Positions 26,086-35,414 of a stretch of 64,000 nucleotides of DNA are shown here, in pieces. The stretch spans positions 62,001 to 126,000 of the forward strand of contig NZ_BBUZ01000034.1 of NCBI RefSeq assembly GCF_001417735.1, in the 5' to 3' direction. Under the pieces are notes generated by a model. It ran no database searches. It was not told the DNA's origin and worked only from the letters and a program-made list of their open reading frames with translations. The position numbers were made by a program, and so were the translations under genes. Each line of letters begins with the position of its first letter. Positions within the stretch are counted from its first letter, which is position 1. Source of the stretch: Streptomyces sp. NBRC 110028. Its GTDB lineage: Bacteria; Actinomycetota; Actinomycetes; Streptomycetales; Streptomycetaceae.

Positions 26086-26117
26086 ACGGCCGTCGCCCGC
26101 TAGTGGGTGACGGCCGT
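26086..26117 (-). terminator. Hairpin terminator after M6 protease gene
   Basis: ACGGCCGTC (26086-26094) pairs with GACGGCCGT (26109-26117), with an inner GCCC/GGGT extension, 19 bp after the protease stop. Confidence 0.65.
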
Positions 26118-26135
26118 CACGGCTTTGACCTGCGG

Positions 26136-28523
26136 TTATGACGACGGACTCACCTGGACGGTCATCGTCTGGCCGTCCGGGCGCTCCCGGAGGATCGCGA
26201 TCCGGGTGTTGGTGTCAGCAACCTGAACCCCGGCGGTTGGGTTGCTTTTGTCCCAGTACGCACCCTTGCGGTCGTCGAAGACCGGGGCGCCCCACTTGCC
26301 CTTGATCTTCGCGGCCTTCCCGTCCTGGTGGAGGGTGAAGCCGTCGGTCCGGTACCAGCTGAAGGTGGAGTCGTACGCCTGGATCCGGTTGCGCATCAGC
26401 GTGCCGTCCGCCCACTTCTCCGGGGTGGCGTGCGCGTCGACCGGCAGGATGAGGCCCTTGCCGGGGTGGACGCCGGTGTTGTTGTCCGGCTGCGAGGTGT
26501 CCCACTGCCAGATCAGCAGACCGTTCTGGTACGGGAAGTGCTCGACCCAGGCGGGGCGGGTGGAGGCCCAGCCGAAGTTGTACGGGCCGACCTTGAGGGT
26601 CTTGTCGTAGCTGACGTACTGGCGGTTCTCGGCGAGGTAGTACTGCGGGTAGTCCTTGGTGAAGGACGCGCCGACGCGCGAGAAGCCGTTCGCCGTCCAG
26701 CCGCTGTCGTCGCCCTCGGCGCCGTCGGTGAGGACGGGCTCGCCGTCCGCGGTGAGGGTGAGGGCGTCGGCGGCGAAGCCCTTCTGCGCGACCCCGCCGT
26801 CCGTCTGGTAGCGGAAGCGGAGGTCGATCTTCTTACCGGCGTAGGCGTCCAGCGGGAAGGAGAGCTTCCGGTACGCCCCGGAGGTGCCGGTCAGGGCGGG
26901 CTTGTCGCTCGCGTCGCGCGGGACGGCCTTGCCGTCCGCGGTGCCGTCGACCGGCGTCCAGTTGGCGCCGCCGTCCGTGGAGACCTCGGTGTAGAGGTAG
27001 TCGAAGTTCTCCTCGATGTCCCACCAGCCCTTGAGGTCCAGGCTCGCCGTGGACGCGCCGGTGAGGTCGACGGGCCGGGTGAGGGTGTTCTTCAGGTCGT
27101 CGCCCATTCCGCTCCACCACTGCTTGCCGCCCTCGGCGGGCGTGGTGATCTCGGTGGTGACGGGCTTGTCGGGGAGGTTGACGACCAGCGCCTGCTGGTG
27201 CTTGGTGTTGTACTCGGCGACCCCGAGGGTGTGCCGGGACTTCGTACCGGCCTTCGCGGTGCCGTAGTCGAGCCAGCCGAGCTGGAGCTTGTCCCAGGCG
27301 GACATGTCGCCCGGGAGGTCGCCGATGGAGTCCTCTCCGGTGCCGAGCCATGAGCCCGCGGACATCAGCGACCAGTAGGCAACGGAGGACTCGCCCTTGC
27401 CCGTGGTGTCGTACTCGTCGGGCAGGCCGAGGTCGTGGCCGTACTCGTGGGCGTAGACGCCGAGCCCGCCGTTCTCCGGCTGCATGGTGTAGTCGCCGAC
27501 CCAGATGCCGGTGTCGCCGATCTCGGTGCCGCCCGCCTTGTTGGCGCCGGGGCCGGTCGCCCCGGCGTCGGAGCCGTACGCGTACCAGCGGTGCGCCCAG
27601 ATCGCGTTCTCACCCTCGGCCCCGCCGCCCGCGGACTCGTCCTCACCGGCGTGCACGATCTGGAAGTGGTCGATGTAGCCGTCGGGCTCGTTGAAGTTGC
27701 CGTCGCCGTCGAAGTCGTAGCGGTCCCACTGGTCGTACTGGGCCAGGTCCGCCTTGATCTGCGCGTCGGTGCGGCCGGCCGCCTTCTGGTCCTCGGCCCA
27801 CTGGTCGACGCCGTCGCGTATCAGGTCCCAGGCGTTGGCGCAGTTGGTGTCGCCGCAGTAGTTGGAGCCGTAACGGGCCTCGTTCCAGCCGACCTTGACC
27901 CAGTCGGAGACCTCGCCGTCGACCGAGTAGCGCCCCGAGGACTGCTTCTCGTAGTACTTCTTCAGGGACTCCTTGCCCTTGGCGTCCGAGAAGTACAGGT
28001 CCTGGAAGTGCTTCCGGTCGTAGTCCTTCTGCCAGGCGGTGCTGTTGTCGACCTCGCGGTCCGGCTGGGCGATCGTGTTGTGCGCCGGGCCCGGGGCGCC
28101 GCCGTACTTCTTCACCGGCGGCCGGGGACCGTCGGGGCCGTCCGGGTCGTACATCGTGGTGTCGTCGACCTTGTCGCCGAACTCGACGAGCACGGTGAAG
28201 ATCTTGTCGGTCTTCTCCCGGGCCAGCTCGACGTATTTGTTCTTGCCGAGCTTCACCACCTGCGACGCGCCGCGCCGCGTGGCCTCCTTGTCCCCGGATA
28301 TGACCTGGCGCAGCGCGTCCTGGCGCTGCGCCTCCTGCCGCTTGCTGAACGGGCCCGCCAGATCGTGCTCGACGTCCGTCTTCGCGGGCGCCGGGTCATG
28401 GCGTTCGACACGCGTAGACGGCGCGTCGGCCCGGGCCACGCCCGTTGACAGGGCGGCCGCGCCGAGCGCGGCCACCACCGTGGCCACCGCGGCCGATCTG
28501 ACCGCCCTCCGTTGGCTGTTCAC
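26136..28523 (-). CDS. Secreted M6 (immune inhibitor A) metalloprotease
   Basis: 795 aa from GTG 28523, with GGGGAGG nine bases upstream. A Sec signal (AVATVVAALGAAALSTGVARA) is followed by a propeptide to about residue 95. The zinc motif is H359-E360-Y-G-H363 in VYAHEYGHDLGLPDEYD, with the M6 family GLPDEYD extension. Beyond the catalytic domain lie beta-sandwich segments of the immune-inhibitor-A type (TGASTASLDLKGWWDIEENF). Family members degrade extracellular proteins including antimicrobial peptides. Monocistronic. Confidence 0.95.
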   Translation of the reverse strand: MNSQRRAVRSAAVATVVAALGAAALSTGVARADAPSTRVERHDPAPAKTDVEHDLAGPFSKRQEAQRQDALRQVISGDKEATRRGASQVVKLGKNKYVELAREKTDKIFTVLVEFGDKVDDTTMYDPDGPDGPRPPVKKYGGAPGPAHNTIAQPDREVDNSTAWQKDYDRKHFQDLYFSDAKGKESLKKYYEKQSSGRYSVDGEVSDWVKVGWNEARYGSNYCGDTNCANAWDLIRDGVDQWAEDQKAAGRTDAQIKADLAQYDQWDRYDFDGDGNFNEPDGYIDHFQIVHAGEDESAGGGAEGENAIWAHRWYAYGSDAGATGPGANKAGGTEIGDTGIWVGDYTMQPENGGLGVYAHEYGHDLGLPDEYDTTGKGESSVAYWSLMSAGSWLGTGEDSIGDLPGDMSAWDKLQLGWLDYGTAKAGTKSRHTLGVAEYNTKHQQALVVNLPDKPVTTEITTPAEGGKQWWSGMGDDLKNTLTRPVDLTGASTASLDLKGWWDIEENFDYLYTEVSTDGGANWTPVDGTADGKAVPRDASDKPALTGTSGAYRKLSFPLDAYAGKKIDLRFRYQTDGGVAQKGFAADALTLTADGEPVLTDGAEGDDSGWTANGFSRVGASFTKDYPQYYLAENRQYVSYDKTLKVGPYNFGWASTRPAWVEHFPYQNGLLIWQWDTSQPDNNTGVHPGKGLILPVDAHATPEKWADGTLMRNRIQAYDSTFSWYRTDGFTLHQDGKAAKIKGKWGAPVFDDRKGAYWDKSNPTAGVQVADTNTRIAILRERPDGQTMTVQVSPSS

Positions 28524-28865
28524 TTGTTCCTCCCCTTCCACACACCGGTGCCGCACATTTGACCGGAGAGGCAAGCGAAAAGACAGTCCTTGACGTGGAC
28601 TTGAGGGGTCGTTACGTTTCCCGGTCCGCCGTGTACCGGTTACCGGACACCGCTGTGCACGCCGCCGGGCAGCGGGGAAACGCGGCAGCGCCCACGGATG
28701 GGGCTGTGCGTGATTCCGTGCGCCCCCCGTGCATCCCCGCCGTGGCTGGGGTCACGATTGGTCCCGCCCCCCATCGGGCATCCAGCACCGTAGAGTCAAT
28801 TTGACGGCGCACATCTGCCCGATTCATGCCCCCGCATATCGATGCCCCTGAGGACGGATCCCGCC
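28524..28865. other. Divergent intergenic region
   Basis: 342 bp between the leftward M6 protease and the rightward small membrane protein. It presumably holds both promoters. It contains relatively AT-rich stretches near 28560-28620, but I found no clear operator or RNA gene. The ribosome binding site of the rightward gene is GAGGACGG at about 28850-28857. Confidence 0.5.
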
Positions 28866-29138
28866 ATGCCGCGTCCGACTTCCGCCCAGCTCGCCTACGG
28901 TTCGGCCACCGTCGTCCTGTCGACACTGGCCATGCTGCTGCTTTCCGAGACCCGCTCGGGCCTCGGAGTGGGCATGGTGACCGTGGCCGGTCTCGCGCTC
29001 GGGCTGCTGGTAGCCCTCACCGTGCCGGTGCACCGTCAGTCCCGCGCCCCCCGCACGGGCCGTACGGTGCGCAGCCACCGCCCGCTGGCCGGGTCCGCGG
29101 TGGCCGAGCCCCGGCGGGAGCACTCACTGCACGGCTGA
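28866..29138 (+). CDS. Small integral membrane protein
   Basis: 90 aa from ATG 28866 (an ATG at 28842 is possible). Two membrane helices (about 7-25 and 32-52) are followed by a basic cytoplasmic or external tail. No family recognised. Its last 15 bp overlap the 3' end of the convergent RDD gene. Confidence 0.7.
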   Translation: MPRPTSAQLAYGSATVVLSTLAMLLLSETRSGLGVGMVTVAGLALGLLVALTVPVHRQSRAPRTGRTVRSHRPLAGSAVAEPRREHSLHG

Positions 29139-29630
29139 CACGACGACCGTCCGCGCCGCCTTGTCGTGCAGGCAGCGCCGGAACGGCTTGTCCCACAGCT
29201 GCCACACCACGTTCAGCACCCAGAACAGGGTGCCGACGAGCACCGGGATCAGCAGGCCCGGCAGCGTGTAGACGCCGGCGCGCACCCAGCCCTGGCCGCC
29301 CGGGATGTTCCCGTCCGAAAGCATCGCCACGCGGATGCGCATCGCCTTCTTGCCGAGGGTCTGCCCACTGCGGGCCAGCATCGTGCCCTCGTAGCCGAGG
29401 TACACCAGCATGGTGATGATCAGCGCGATCATCACCTTCCGGATGTCCTGCTGGCCCGGGTGCTCCATGCTGTACCGGAGCGCGCCCGTCATGCCGAGGG
29501 CCACCGTCCAGATGACTCCCAGCACGAGACCGTCGATCAGCCGGGCCACGAAGCGCTGACCGGGTGTGGCCAGCGGGGGCATCCCGGCGAGGTCGGGGGA
29601 CGGGGGCGACGACAGCTGGTCGGGGCTCAT
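29124..29630 (-). CDS. RDD family membrane protein, copy 1
   Basis: 168 aa from ATG 29630. The first helix carries the R...D motif (FVARLIDGLVLGVIW) and later GQTLGKKAMRIRV and FRRCLHDKAARTVVV are typical RDD signatures. Three or four membrane segments. The role of the RDD family is mostly unknown; some members affect ion tolerance. It is the last of three tandem RDD genes, probably duplicates. Confidence 0.88.
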   Translation of the reverse strand: MSPDQLSSPPSPDLAGMPPLATPGQRFVARLIDGLVLGVIWTVALGMTGALRYSMEHPGQQDIRKVMIALIITMLVYLGYEGTMLARSGQTLGKKAMRIRVAMLSDGNIPGGQGWVRAGVYTLPGLLIPVLVGTLFWVLNVVWQLWDKPFRRCLHDKAARTVVVSAVQ

Positions 29631-29682
29631 GCCCACGATTACATCAGCAGGTCTTCCGGCCCTCCTCGGCGGGCCGCAGGGG

Positions 29683-30261
29683 TCAGGGCCCGGCCTGCAC
29701 CACGACCGTCTTGGCCACCTTGTCGTGCAGACACTGCCTGTACGGCCGGTCCCAGGTGCACCACAAGACGTTGACCAGCCAGAAAACAAAGCCGCAGCAG
29801 GGCACGATCTCGGGGAGCGCATACGTGGCGGCGCGTGCCCAGCCGGGTGCGCCGGACGGAAGCTCGCCGGTCTCCAGCATGGCCACCCGGATCTTCATCG
29901 CCTTCTTGCCGACGGTCTGGCCGTAGTGGGTCAGCATCAGCCCCTCGTAGACGAAGTAGACCAGGACGTAGGCGAGGGTGAAGACCGATGAGCGGGCGTC
30001 GCCGCCGTCGCCCATCGGGTAGTAGGTGCCCAGGACCAGGGCCATGATCAGGCCCACGGGGATGCCGATGATCAGCCCGTCGATGATCCGGGCGGCCAGG
30101 CGGCGGCCGAGATGGGCGAGCGGGGGCATGCCCGCGAGCGGATCGTCGCCGCCGCCGTGATCGCCGTAGGGGGAGCCGTTCGCCCGGGGCGGCGGCTGCT
30201 TGGCGAACGGATCCCGGTCGCGGGGCTCGTCCCCGGGTGGCGGCGGCTGGTCGGTGCTCAT
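29683..30261 (-). CDS. RDD family membrane protein, copy 2
   Basis: 192 aa. A Pro/Gly/Asp-rich N-terminal segment of about 45 residues precedes LAARIIDGLIIGIPV, then GQTVGKKAMKIRVAML and YRQCLHDKVAKTVVV, closely matching the copy downstream. It is 52 bp from the next RDD gene in the same direction. Function unknown. Confidence 0.9.
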   Translation of the reverse strand: MSTDQPPPPGDEPRDRDPFAKQPPPRANGSPYGDHGGGDDPLAGMPPLAHLGRRLAARIIDGLIIGIPVGLIMALVLGTYYPMGDGGDARSSVFTLAYVLVYFVYEGLMLTHYGQTVGKKAMKIRVAMLETGELPSGAPGWARAATYALPEIVPCCGFVFWLVNVLWCTWDRPYRQCLHDKVAKTVVVQAGP

Positions 30262-30351
30262 GGCCCGAGTCGACCGCCGATCGAGGGCGATCGCATCCGG
30301 ATCGCCCCGTTCGGGCGACCCGGATGGTCCATCCGCCTCAGCGGCGCCCCA

Positions 30352-31965
30352 TCAGCCGGCCGTGGCGACGAACGTACGGGCCGCCTTGTCGTGCCAGCAC
30401 TGCCGCCAGGGGCGGTCGACCAGACACCACAGCACGTTCACCACGCCGATCACCAGCACCCCCAGCACCCCGTACACCAGCCAGCGGCGCAGGGCGGCGC
30501 CGAACGACGGCTTGTCGTGCTCCTCGATGTCCAGGACCCGCACCCCGCACAGCTTCTTGCCGAGCGTACGGCCCCACAGGGCCACCGGCAGGGCCTCCAG
30601 GAGGACCCCGCCCAGCAGCAGCACGCCCAGCACGAGGGCGAGATAGCCGCCGGTGGTGCCGTCGAGGAAGTAGACGGTGACGGTCTCGCCGGACTGCTTG
30701 GCCGTCTCCACCTTCTCGTCGATGTGATCGGCGGCCTTCCCCCACAGCGGGAACGCGACCGCTCCGGCGATGGCGAGCAGCACGATCATGTCGATCAGCC
30801 GGGCGGAGAAGCGGCGGCCGAGCCCGGCGGGCCGCCCCTGGGCCTGGGCGGCCAGGAGGAACGGATTGTCGACCGGCGGCTTCCAGGGGATGACGCCCTC
30901 GGGCGCGCCCTGCTGAGGGACCGGGGGCTGATGGGACTGCGGCTGCTGCGGCTGCTGCTGGGCGAGCTGGTGCACCTGCTGCTGCCAGCCGGGGCCGCCG
31001 CTGTGGGACGGCTGGGCCGGGATGCCGCCGAAGGGCTGCTGCGGCTGCTGCTGGGGCAGCTGCTGCGGTGGCTGCTGGGACTGGGGCCGGGACGGCTGCG
31101 GGGAGTGCTGGGGACCCTGCGGGGCGTCGCGGTCGGGCGTACGGAACGTCATCGTGCCCTCGTCGCGGCCGGTCGGCCGCAGCGCGCGGATCGCCATCGT
31201 GCCGTCCGCCGCAGCGGGCTCGGCCGAGGCCGACGCCGACGCCGAGGGCAGCTCCGGGGTGCTGCGTACGGCGGGGAGGGCGTGGGTGGCGCGATCCTTG
31301 CGGTCGCCCGTACGGTCCGTGACGCCCGCGCCCTCCGCGCCGCCGCCGCGCATCGTCAGCGTGCCCTGGTCGCGACCGCCTTCACCACGGCCCCTCCCCT
31401 CACCACCCGGGCCGTCCGCCGCGCCGCGCGGGTCGGGGACCGCCGCCCGCGGGTCGTCCCCCTCCGAGCCCCAGGAGATCCGGCGGTCCTGCTCGCCGCC
31501 GAACCCGGACTGCCGGGACGCGTCGGCCTGCCAGGCGGACCCGGCCCCGGGGCGGGTGCCGTGCAGCCGCCGCGGATCGTCCCAGTCCACCGGGGCGGCC
31601 ATCCCGCCGGGCGGCACCGGCTCGGTGCCCATGACGCTGCCCGGGCCGGCGTCCCGTATGTCCATCTCGGCGCGCCGCCGCACCTCGGGCAGAGCGCTGC
31701 CGGCCGGCTCCTCCGCGGGCAGCGGCTGCGGGTCCTCGTCCAGGAACATCGGGCCGGTCTCGTCCGGCACCGGGCTGGTGACCTGGGTGTGGGTCACCCC
31801 GGGCGGTGCGGCGGGCATGGCCTCGCCCTCGGCCGGGGCGGGCCGGCTGGTGCCGGGCACCCAGGCGGCTCCGTTCCAATACCGGATGTAGTTGGGAATG
31901 GACGGATCCGGATAAAAACCTGGAATGGAACTGCCGTCAGCGGATCCTGAGGTAGGGGCGCTCAT
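30352..31965 (-). CDS. RDD family protein with DUF2510 and long disordered linker, copy 3
   Basis: 537 aa from ATG 31965. The N-terminus PGFYPDPSIPNYIRYWNG is a DUF2510 module. About 300 residues of Pro/Gln/Gly/Arg-rich low-complexity sequence follow (QQPPQQLPQQQPQQ), then a C-terminal RDD domain (FSARLIDMIVLLAIAG, GRTLGKKLCGVRVLD, WRQCWHDKAARTFV). The linker is likely cytoplasmic and may be phosphorylated or mediate clustering. It heads the tandem RDD set, with a 90-bp gap to copy 2. Confidence 0.9.
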   Translation of the reverse strand: MSAPTSGSADGSSIPGFYPDPSIPNYIRYWNGAAWVPGTSRPAPAEGEAMPAAPPGVTHTQVTSPVPDETGPMFLDEDPQPLPAEEPAGSALPEVRRRAEMDIRDAGPGSVMGTEPVPPGGMAAPVDWDDPRRLHGTRPGAGSAWQADASRQSGFGGEQDRRISWGSEGDDPRAAVPDPRGAADGPGGEGRGRGEGGRDQGTLTMRGGGAEGAGVTDRTGDRKDRATHALPAVRSTPELPSASASASAEPAAADGTMAIRALRPTGRDEGTMTFRTPDRDAPQGPQHSPQPSRPQSQQPPQQLPQQQPQQPFGGIPAQPSHSGGPGWQQQVHQLAQQQPQQPQSHQPPVPQQGAPEGVIPWKPPVDNPFLLAAQAQGRPAGLGRRFSARLIDMIVLLAIAGAVAFPLWGKAADHIDEKVETAKQSGETVTVYFLDGTTGGYLALVLGVLLLGGVLLEALPVALWGRTLGKKLCGVRVLDIEEHDKPSFGAALRRWLVYGVLGVLVIGVVNVLWCLVDRPWRQCWHDKAARTFVATAG

Positions 31966-32141
31966 GATCTCCGATGTCCCGTATCTGTGCTCGCCATGCT
32001 GCTGTGCTGCGCCGCGGCAGTGCAACCCGGAGCGCGCTGTCAAGGTCTATCAGACCGGCCCGCGGCCCGTACCCACTGTGGCATCGCCTCGCGACTTTTT
32101 GGCGGTCAATACGGGAAGCCGGTGAGGGAGCGCGAGCGGCC

Positions 32142-33512
32142 TCACCGGAACAACTTGCCCGGGTTGAGGAGATTCAGCGGGTCGAAGACCTCCTTGATGC
32201 CCTGCTGCAGCTCCACCCCCACCGGCCCCAGTTCGCGCGCCAGCCACTCCCGCTTCAGCACGCCCACCCCGTGCTCCCCGGTGATCGTGCCGCCCAGTTC
32301 CAGGCCCAGCGCCATGATCTCGTCGAACGCCTCGCGCGCCCGCCGCGACTCGTCCGGGTCCGCGGGGTCGAAGCAGACCGTCGGATGGGTGTTGCCGTCC
32401 CCGGCGTGGGCCACGACGCCGATCGTCAGGTCGTTCTTCTCGGCGATGGCCGCCGTGCCGTCGATCATCTCGGCGAGGCGGGAGCGCGGCACGCACACGT
32501 CGTCGATCATCGTGACGCCCTTGACCGCCTCCAGCGCGGTCAGCGTCATGCGGCGGGCCTGGAGCAGCAGGTCGGACTCGGCCGCGTTCTCCGCCGGGAC
32601 CACCTCGGTCGCCCCGGCGGCCGTGCACAGCTCCCCCACGGCGGCCAGGTCGGACGCGGGGTCCGGGGTGTCGAACGCGGCCATCAGCAGGGCCTCGGTG
32701 GACTCGGGGAGCCCCATGGCGCCCATCGCGTTGACGGCGCGCACGCTCGTACGGTCCATCAGCTCCAGCAGCGACGGCACGTGGCCGCGCTCCATGATGC
32801 GGCAGATCGCGTCGCACGCGGCCGCGGTGGAGGGGAACTCGGCGGCCAGGACGAGTTGTTCGGGCGGGGCGGGCTTGAGCGCGAGGACGGCCCGTACGAC
32901 GATGCCGAGGCTCCCCTCGGAGCCGACGAAGAGGCGGGTCAGGTCGTAGCCCGCGACCCCCTTGGCGGTGCGGCGGCCGGTGGACAGCAGCCGTCCGTCG
33001 GCGAGGACGACCTCCAGGCCGAGGACGTACTCGGCGGTCACGCCGTACTTCACACAGCACAGCCCGCCCGACGCGGTGCCGATGTTGCCGCCGATGGTGC
33101 ACTGCTCCCAGCTGCTGGGGTCCGGCGGATAGTACAGACCCTTCTCCAGCACCGCCCGCGACAGCGCCGCGTTGACCACGCCCGGTTCGACGACCGCGAT
33201 CCGGTCGACCGGGTTGATCTCCAGGATGCGGTCCATCTTGACCAGGGACAGCACGATGCAGCCGTCGGACGCGTTGGCCGCGCCCGACAGGCCGGTGCGC
33301 GCGCCCTGCGGGACGATGGGCACGCGCAGCGCCGTGGCCGTACGGCATACGTGCCGCACCTGCTCGACGGTGCGGGGCAGGACGACCACTGCGGGCGCGC
33401 CCGCGTCGCAGAAGCTCGCCATGTCGTGCGCGTAAGCCGCCGTGACATCGGGGTCGGTGAGCACTGCCTCCTCGGGGAGGCCCTCCCGCAGCGACTCGAT
33501 GAGGTCGGTCAT
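32142..33512 (-). CDS. GlcD-like FAD-linked oxidase
   Basis: 456 aa. An FAD-binding type 4 domain (VPQGARTGLSGAANASDG, PPDPSSWEQCTIGGNIGT) is followed by the FAD-oxidase C-terminal domain, whose HAGDGNTHP and GEHGVG motifs match glycolate and D-lactate oxidase subunits. The substrate is probably a D-2-hydroxy acid. No glcE/glcF partners are adjacent, so it may act as a single-subunit D-lactate dehydrogenase. It lies 79 bp from the preceding Tat-protein gene in the same direction. Confidence 0.92.
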   Translation of the reverse strand: MTDLIESLREGLPEEAVLTDPDVTAAYAHDMASFCDAGAPAVVVLPRTVEQVRHVCRTATALRVPIVPQGARTGLSGAANASDGCIVLSLVKMDRILEINPVDRIAVVEPGVVNAALSRAVLEKGLYYPPDPSSWEQCTIGGNIGTASGGLCCVKYGVTAEYVLGLEVVLADGRLLSTGRRTAKGVAGYDLTRLFVGSEGSLGIVVRAVLALKPAPPEQLVLAAEFPSTAAACDAICRIMERGHVPSLLELMDRTSVRAVNAMGAMGLPESTEALLMAAFDTPDPASDLAAVGELCTAAGATEVVPAENAAESDLLLQARRMTLTALEAVKGVTMIDDVCVPRSRLAEMIDGTAAIAEKNDLTIGVVAHAGDGNTHPTVCFDPADPDESRRAREAFDEIMALGLELGGTITGEHGVGVLKREWLARELGPVGVELQQGIKEVFDPLNLLNPGKLFR

Positions 33513-33591
33513 ACGTCCAGGCTCGCACTCGGCCGGGCGCCAGGGAAGGCGGCGCGGCGGCTGGGTCAGGACGCGGCCACCGCGGCCCGGT

Positions 33592-34644
33592 TCACTGTGG
33601 CTTGTAGTAGACGCTCAGTTCGCGGGCGCCGGACGGGCCGGAGGCGAAGCCCATGCACAGCCGGCGCGGGCTGGTGAGCTGGACGGCCATGCCCTCGGGC
33701 TCGCGGTAGTCGAGTGAGTACCCGGCCTCGGTGCGGGCGCGCTGGACCAGTTGGCCGGTGCGCAGATCGACGCAGGAGACCTGGGCGTTGCCGTGGCCGG
33801 AGGGCGGGTTGGGGCCGTTCTCGTCGGAGTACGCGGTCCCGGTGAGCTGGTACACGTAGTCGCCGAGCACCGTGAAGCCCTGGAAGACCTCGCTGTCCTC
33901 GACACCGGCCTGGGGTATGTCGTCGTAGACCGCCGAGTAGTCGCCCGCGGTGACCCCGGCCAGGCTCATCAGCCGGTAGCGGACCTGGCCGTCCTGGCGG
34001 TAGCGCAGCAGCAGCCGCTTGTTGAGCATGTCGACGGCGGGCTGGTTGCTGGTCGAACCGGGCACCGGGCGGTGGGTGGCCAGGGCGGACGAGCCGTTGT
34101 CGAGGACCGCGCCGTCCTGGAACGCGAAGCGGCTGATGGCGCGCCCGTAGCCGGAGTCGGGGTTGGCGTCCGACTCGGTCCACAGATAGGTGGTGGCGCC
34201 GACCGGCTCACAGCCGATCGCGACGCCGTGGCCGAAGCCCCTGACGTACATGGAGCCCAGCTCGCCGCCGGTGAGGGACAGCTTGGTGACGCACATGTCG
34301 CCGCGGGCGGCCCGGTCGGCGCCGGAGACGGGGGCGGATTCGCCGCTGAGCCGGACGCCGCCCTGCATCAGCTGGATCGTGTAGAGGTGTCCGCCTGCGT
34401 CGTCGAACGCGAAGGACTGCAGCACGGTGTTGTTGTGCGGTGCCTTCTCGCGTATCAGCTGCGTGGAGGGCACCGAGAGGTCGAACCGGCCCCCGGCGGA
34501 GGCGGCGGCCCCGGGGGCGTCTTCGGCGGCGGCCTCCGTGGGCCGTACCGCGAACGCCCCGAGCGCACCCGCGGCGGCCGCGCCACCGGCCAGCGCGAAC
34601 CTACGCCTTGTCAACCGACCCGCAGCGTACTTGTCCGTCTGCAT
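33592..34644 (-). CDS. Tat-exported beta-propeller-like protein
   Basis: 350 aa. A twin-arginine signal (LTRRRFALAGGAAAAGALGA) suggests export folded. The mature part has repeated strands of the type FAFDDAGGHLYTIQLMQGG and SRFAFQDGAVL, fitting the propeller of phage receptor-binding and so-called teichoic-acid-biosynthesis C proteins of actinobacteria. No catalytic motif is obvious; cell-wall glycan binding is a guess from the family. Apparently monocistronic. Confidence 0.82.
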   Translation of the reverse strand: MQTDKYAAGRLTRRRFALAGGAAAAGALGAFAVRPTEAAAEDAPGAAASAGGRFDLSVPSTQLIREKAPHNNTVLQSFAFDDAGGHLYTIQLMQGGVRLSGESAPVSGADRAARGDMCVTKLSLTGGELGSMYVRGFGHGVAIGCEPVGATTYLWTESDANPDSGYGRAISRFAFQDGAVLDNGSSALATHRPVPGSTSNQPAVDMLNKRLLLRYRQDGQVRYRLMSLAGVTAGDYSAVYDDIPQAGVEDSEVFQGFTVLGDYVYQLTGTAYSDENGPNPPSGHGNAQVSCVDLRTGQLVQRARTEAGYSLDYREPEGMAVQLTSPRRLCMGFASGPSGARELSVYYKPQ

Positions 34645-34887
34645 GCGTACTCAACAACTCCCAAGAAAACACACCGTGTTGGAGTGAACAGGAACGCCGA
34701 GAGTGTAGACGGTGCGATTCTGCGGCCGAGCTGGTGTTCCCTTTTTCTGGCATGAGCGGCGCATTGTGTGCCGCATCACTCTCTTTCTCCGGGCTTGGGG
34801 TAGACCGAATACCGGATGACGGGCGTATACCCGGCGAAGACAGAGATCCGGGAGTGACAGATGACCGTCGAGGCGAGGAGATCGCCG

Positions 34888-35343
34888 ATGTCTGAGATCC
34901 AGGATCCGCTGCGGACTTTGTTCCGGCAGGCCGGTGACGCCGGGCAGGCCCACGCCGGGGCGGCGCCCGTGGCGCGCATCGCCGAGCGCGGCAGGCGGGC
35001 GCACCGGCGCCGCGTCGCCGCGCTGGCGGCGGGGGCCTGCCTGGTCATCGCGGGCGGCGGGGCCGCCGCGGCCGCGCTCCTGCCGGGCGCGCCACCGCCT
35101 GCGGCCCCGGCCACCAGCCCCTCGGCCGGACAGCCGTCGTCCGGGCCACCGTCCGGGTCCTCGACAGGGCCCTCGACCGGCCGGCCGTCCGCCGAGTCCT
35201 CGACCGGCCGCCCCTCGACCGGCCGGCCCTCGACGGGGACGGCCGGGCCGCCTCCGTCGACGGGCGAGGCCACAAACGAGGCGTCCGGGGGCGTGACGTA
35301 CCCGCCCACGGCGACGTCTCCCCCAGGAGACGACGCCCCCTGA
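34888..35343 (+). CDS. Single-pass membrane protein with repetitive Ser/Thr/Pro/Gly tail
   Basis: 151 aa from ATG 34888, with GAGGAG seven bases upstream. An Arg-rich cytoplasmic helix (EIQDPLRTLFRQAGDAGQAH) precedes one membrane helix (VAALAAGACLVIAGGGAAAAALL). The external 95 residues repeat SSTGRPSTGRPSTG-like units and are probably disordered and glycosylated. No domain is assigned; it resembles membrane proteins with a cytoplasmic anti-sigma-like arm, but that is a guess. Confidence 0.75.
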   Translation: MSEIQDPLRTLFRQAGDAGQAHAGAAPVARIAERGRRAHRRRVAALAAGACLVIAGGGAAAAALLPGAPPPAAPATSPSAGQPSSGPPSGSSTGPSTGRPSAESSTGRPSTGRPSTGTAGPPPSTGEATNEASGGVTYPPTATSPPGDDAP

Positions 35344-35414
35344 CCCCCTCCCACATGACCCGCCGGCCGTCGCCGGGCGCTCCGCACCCTCACGCCTACG
35401 CGAAAGATCCCCGT

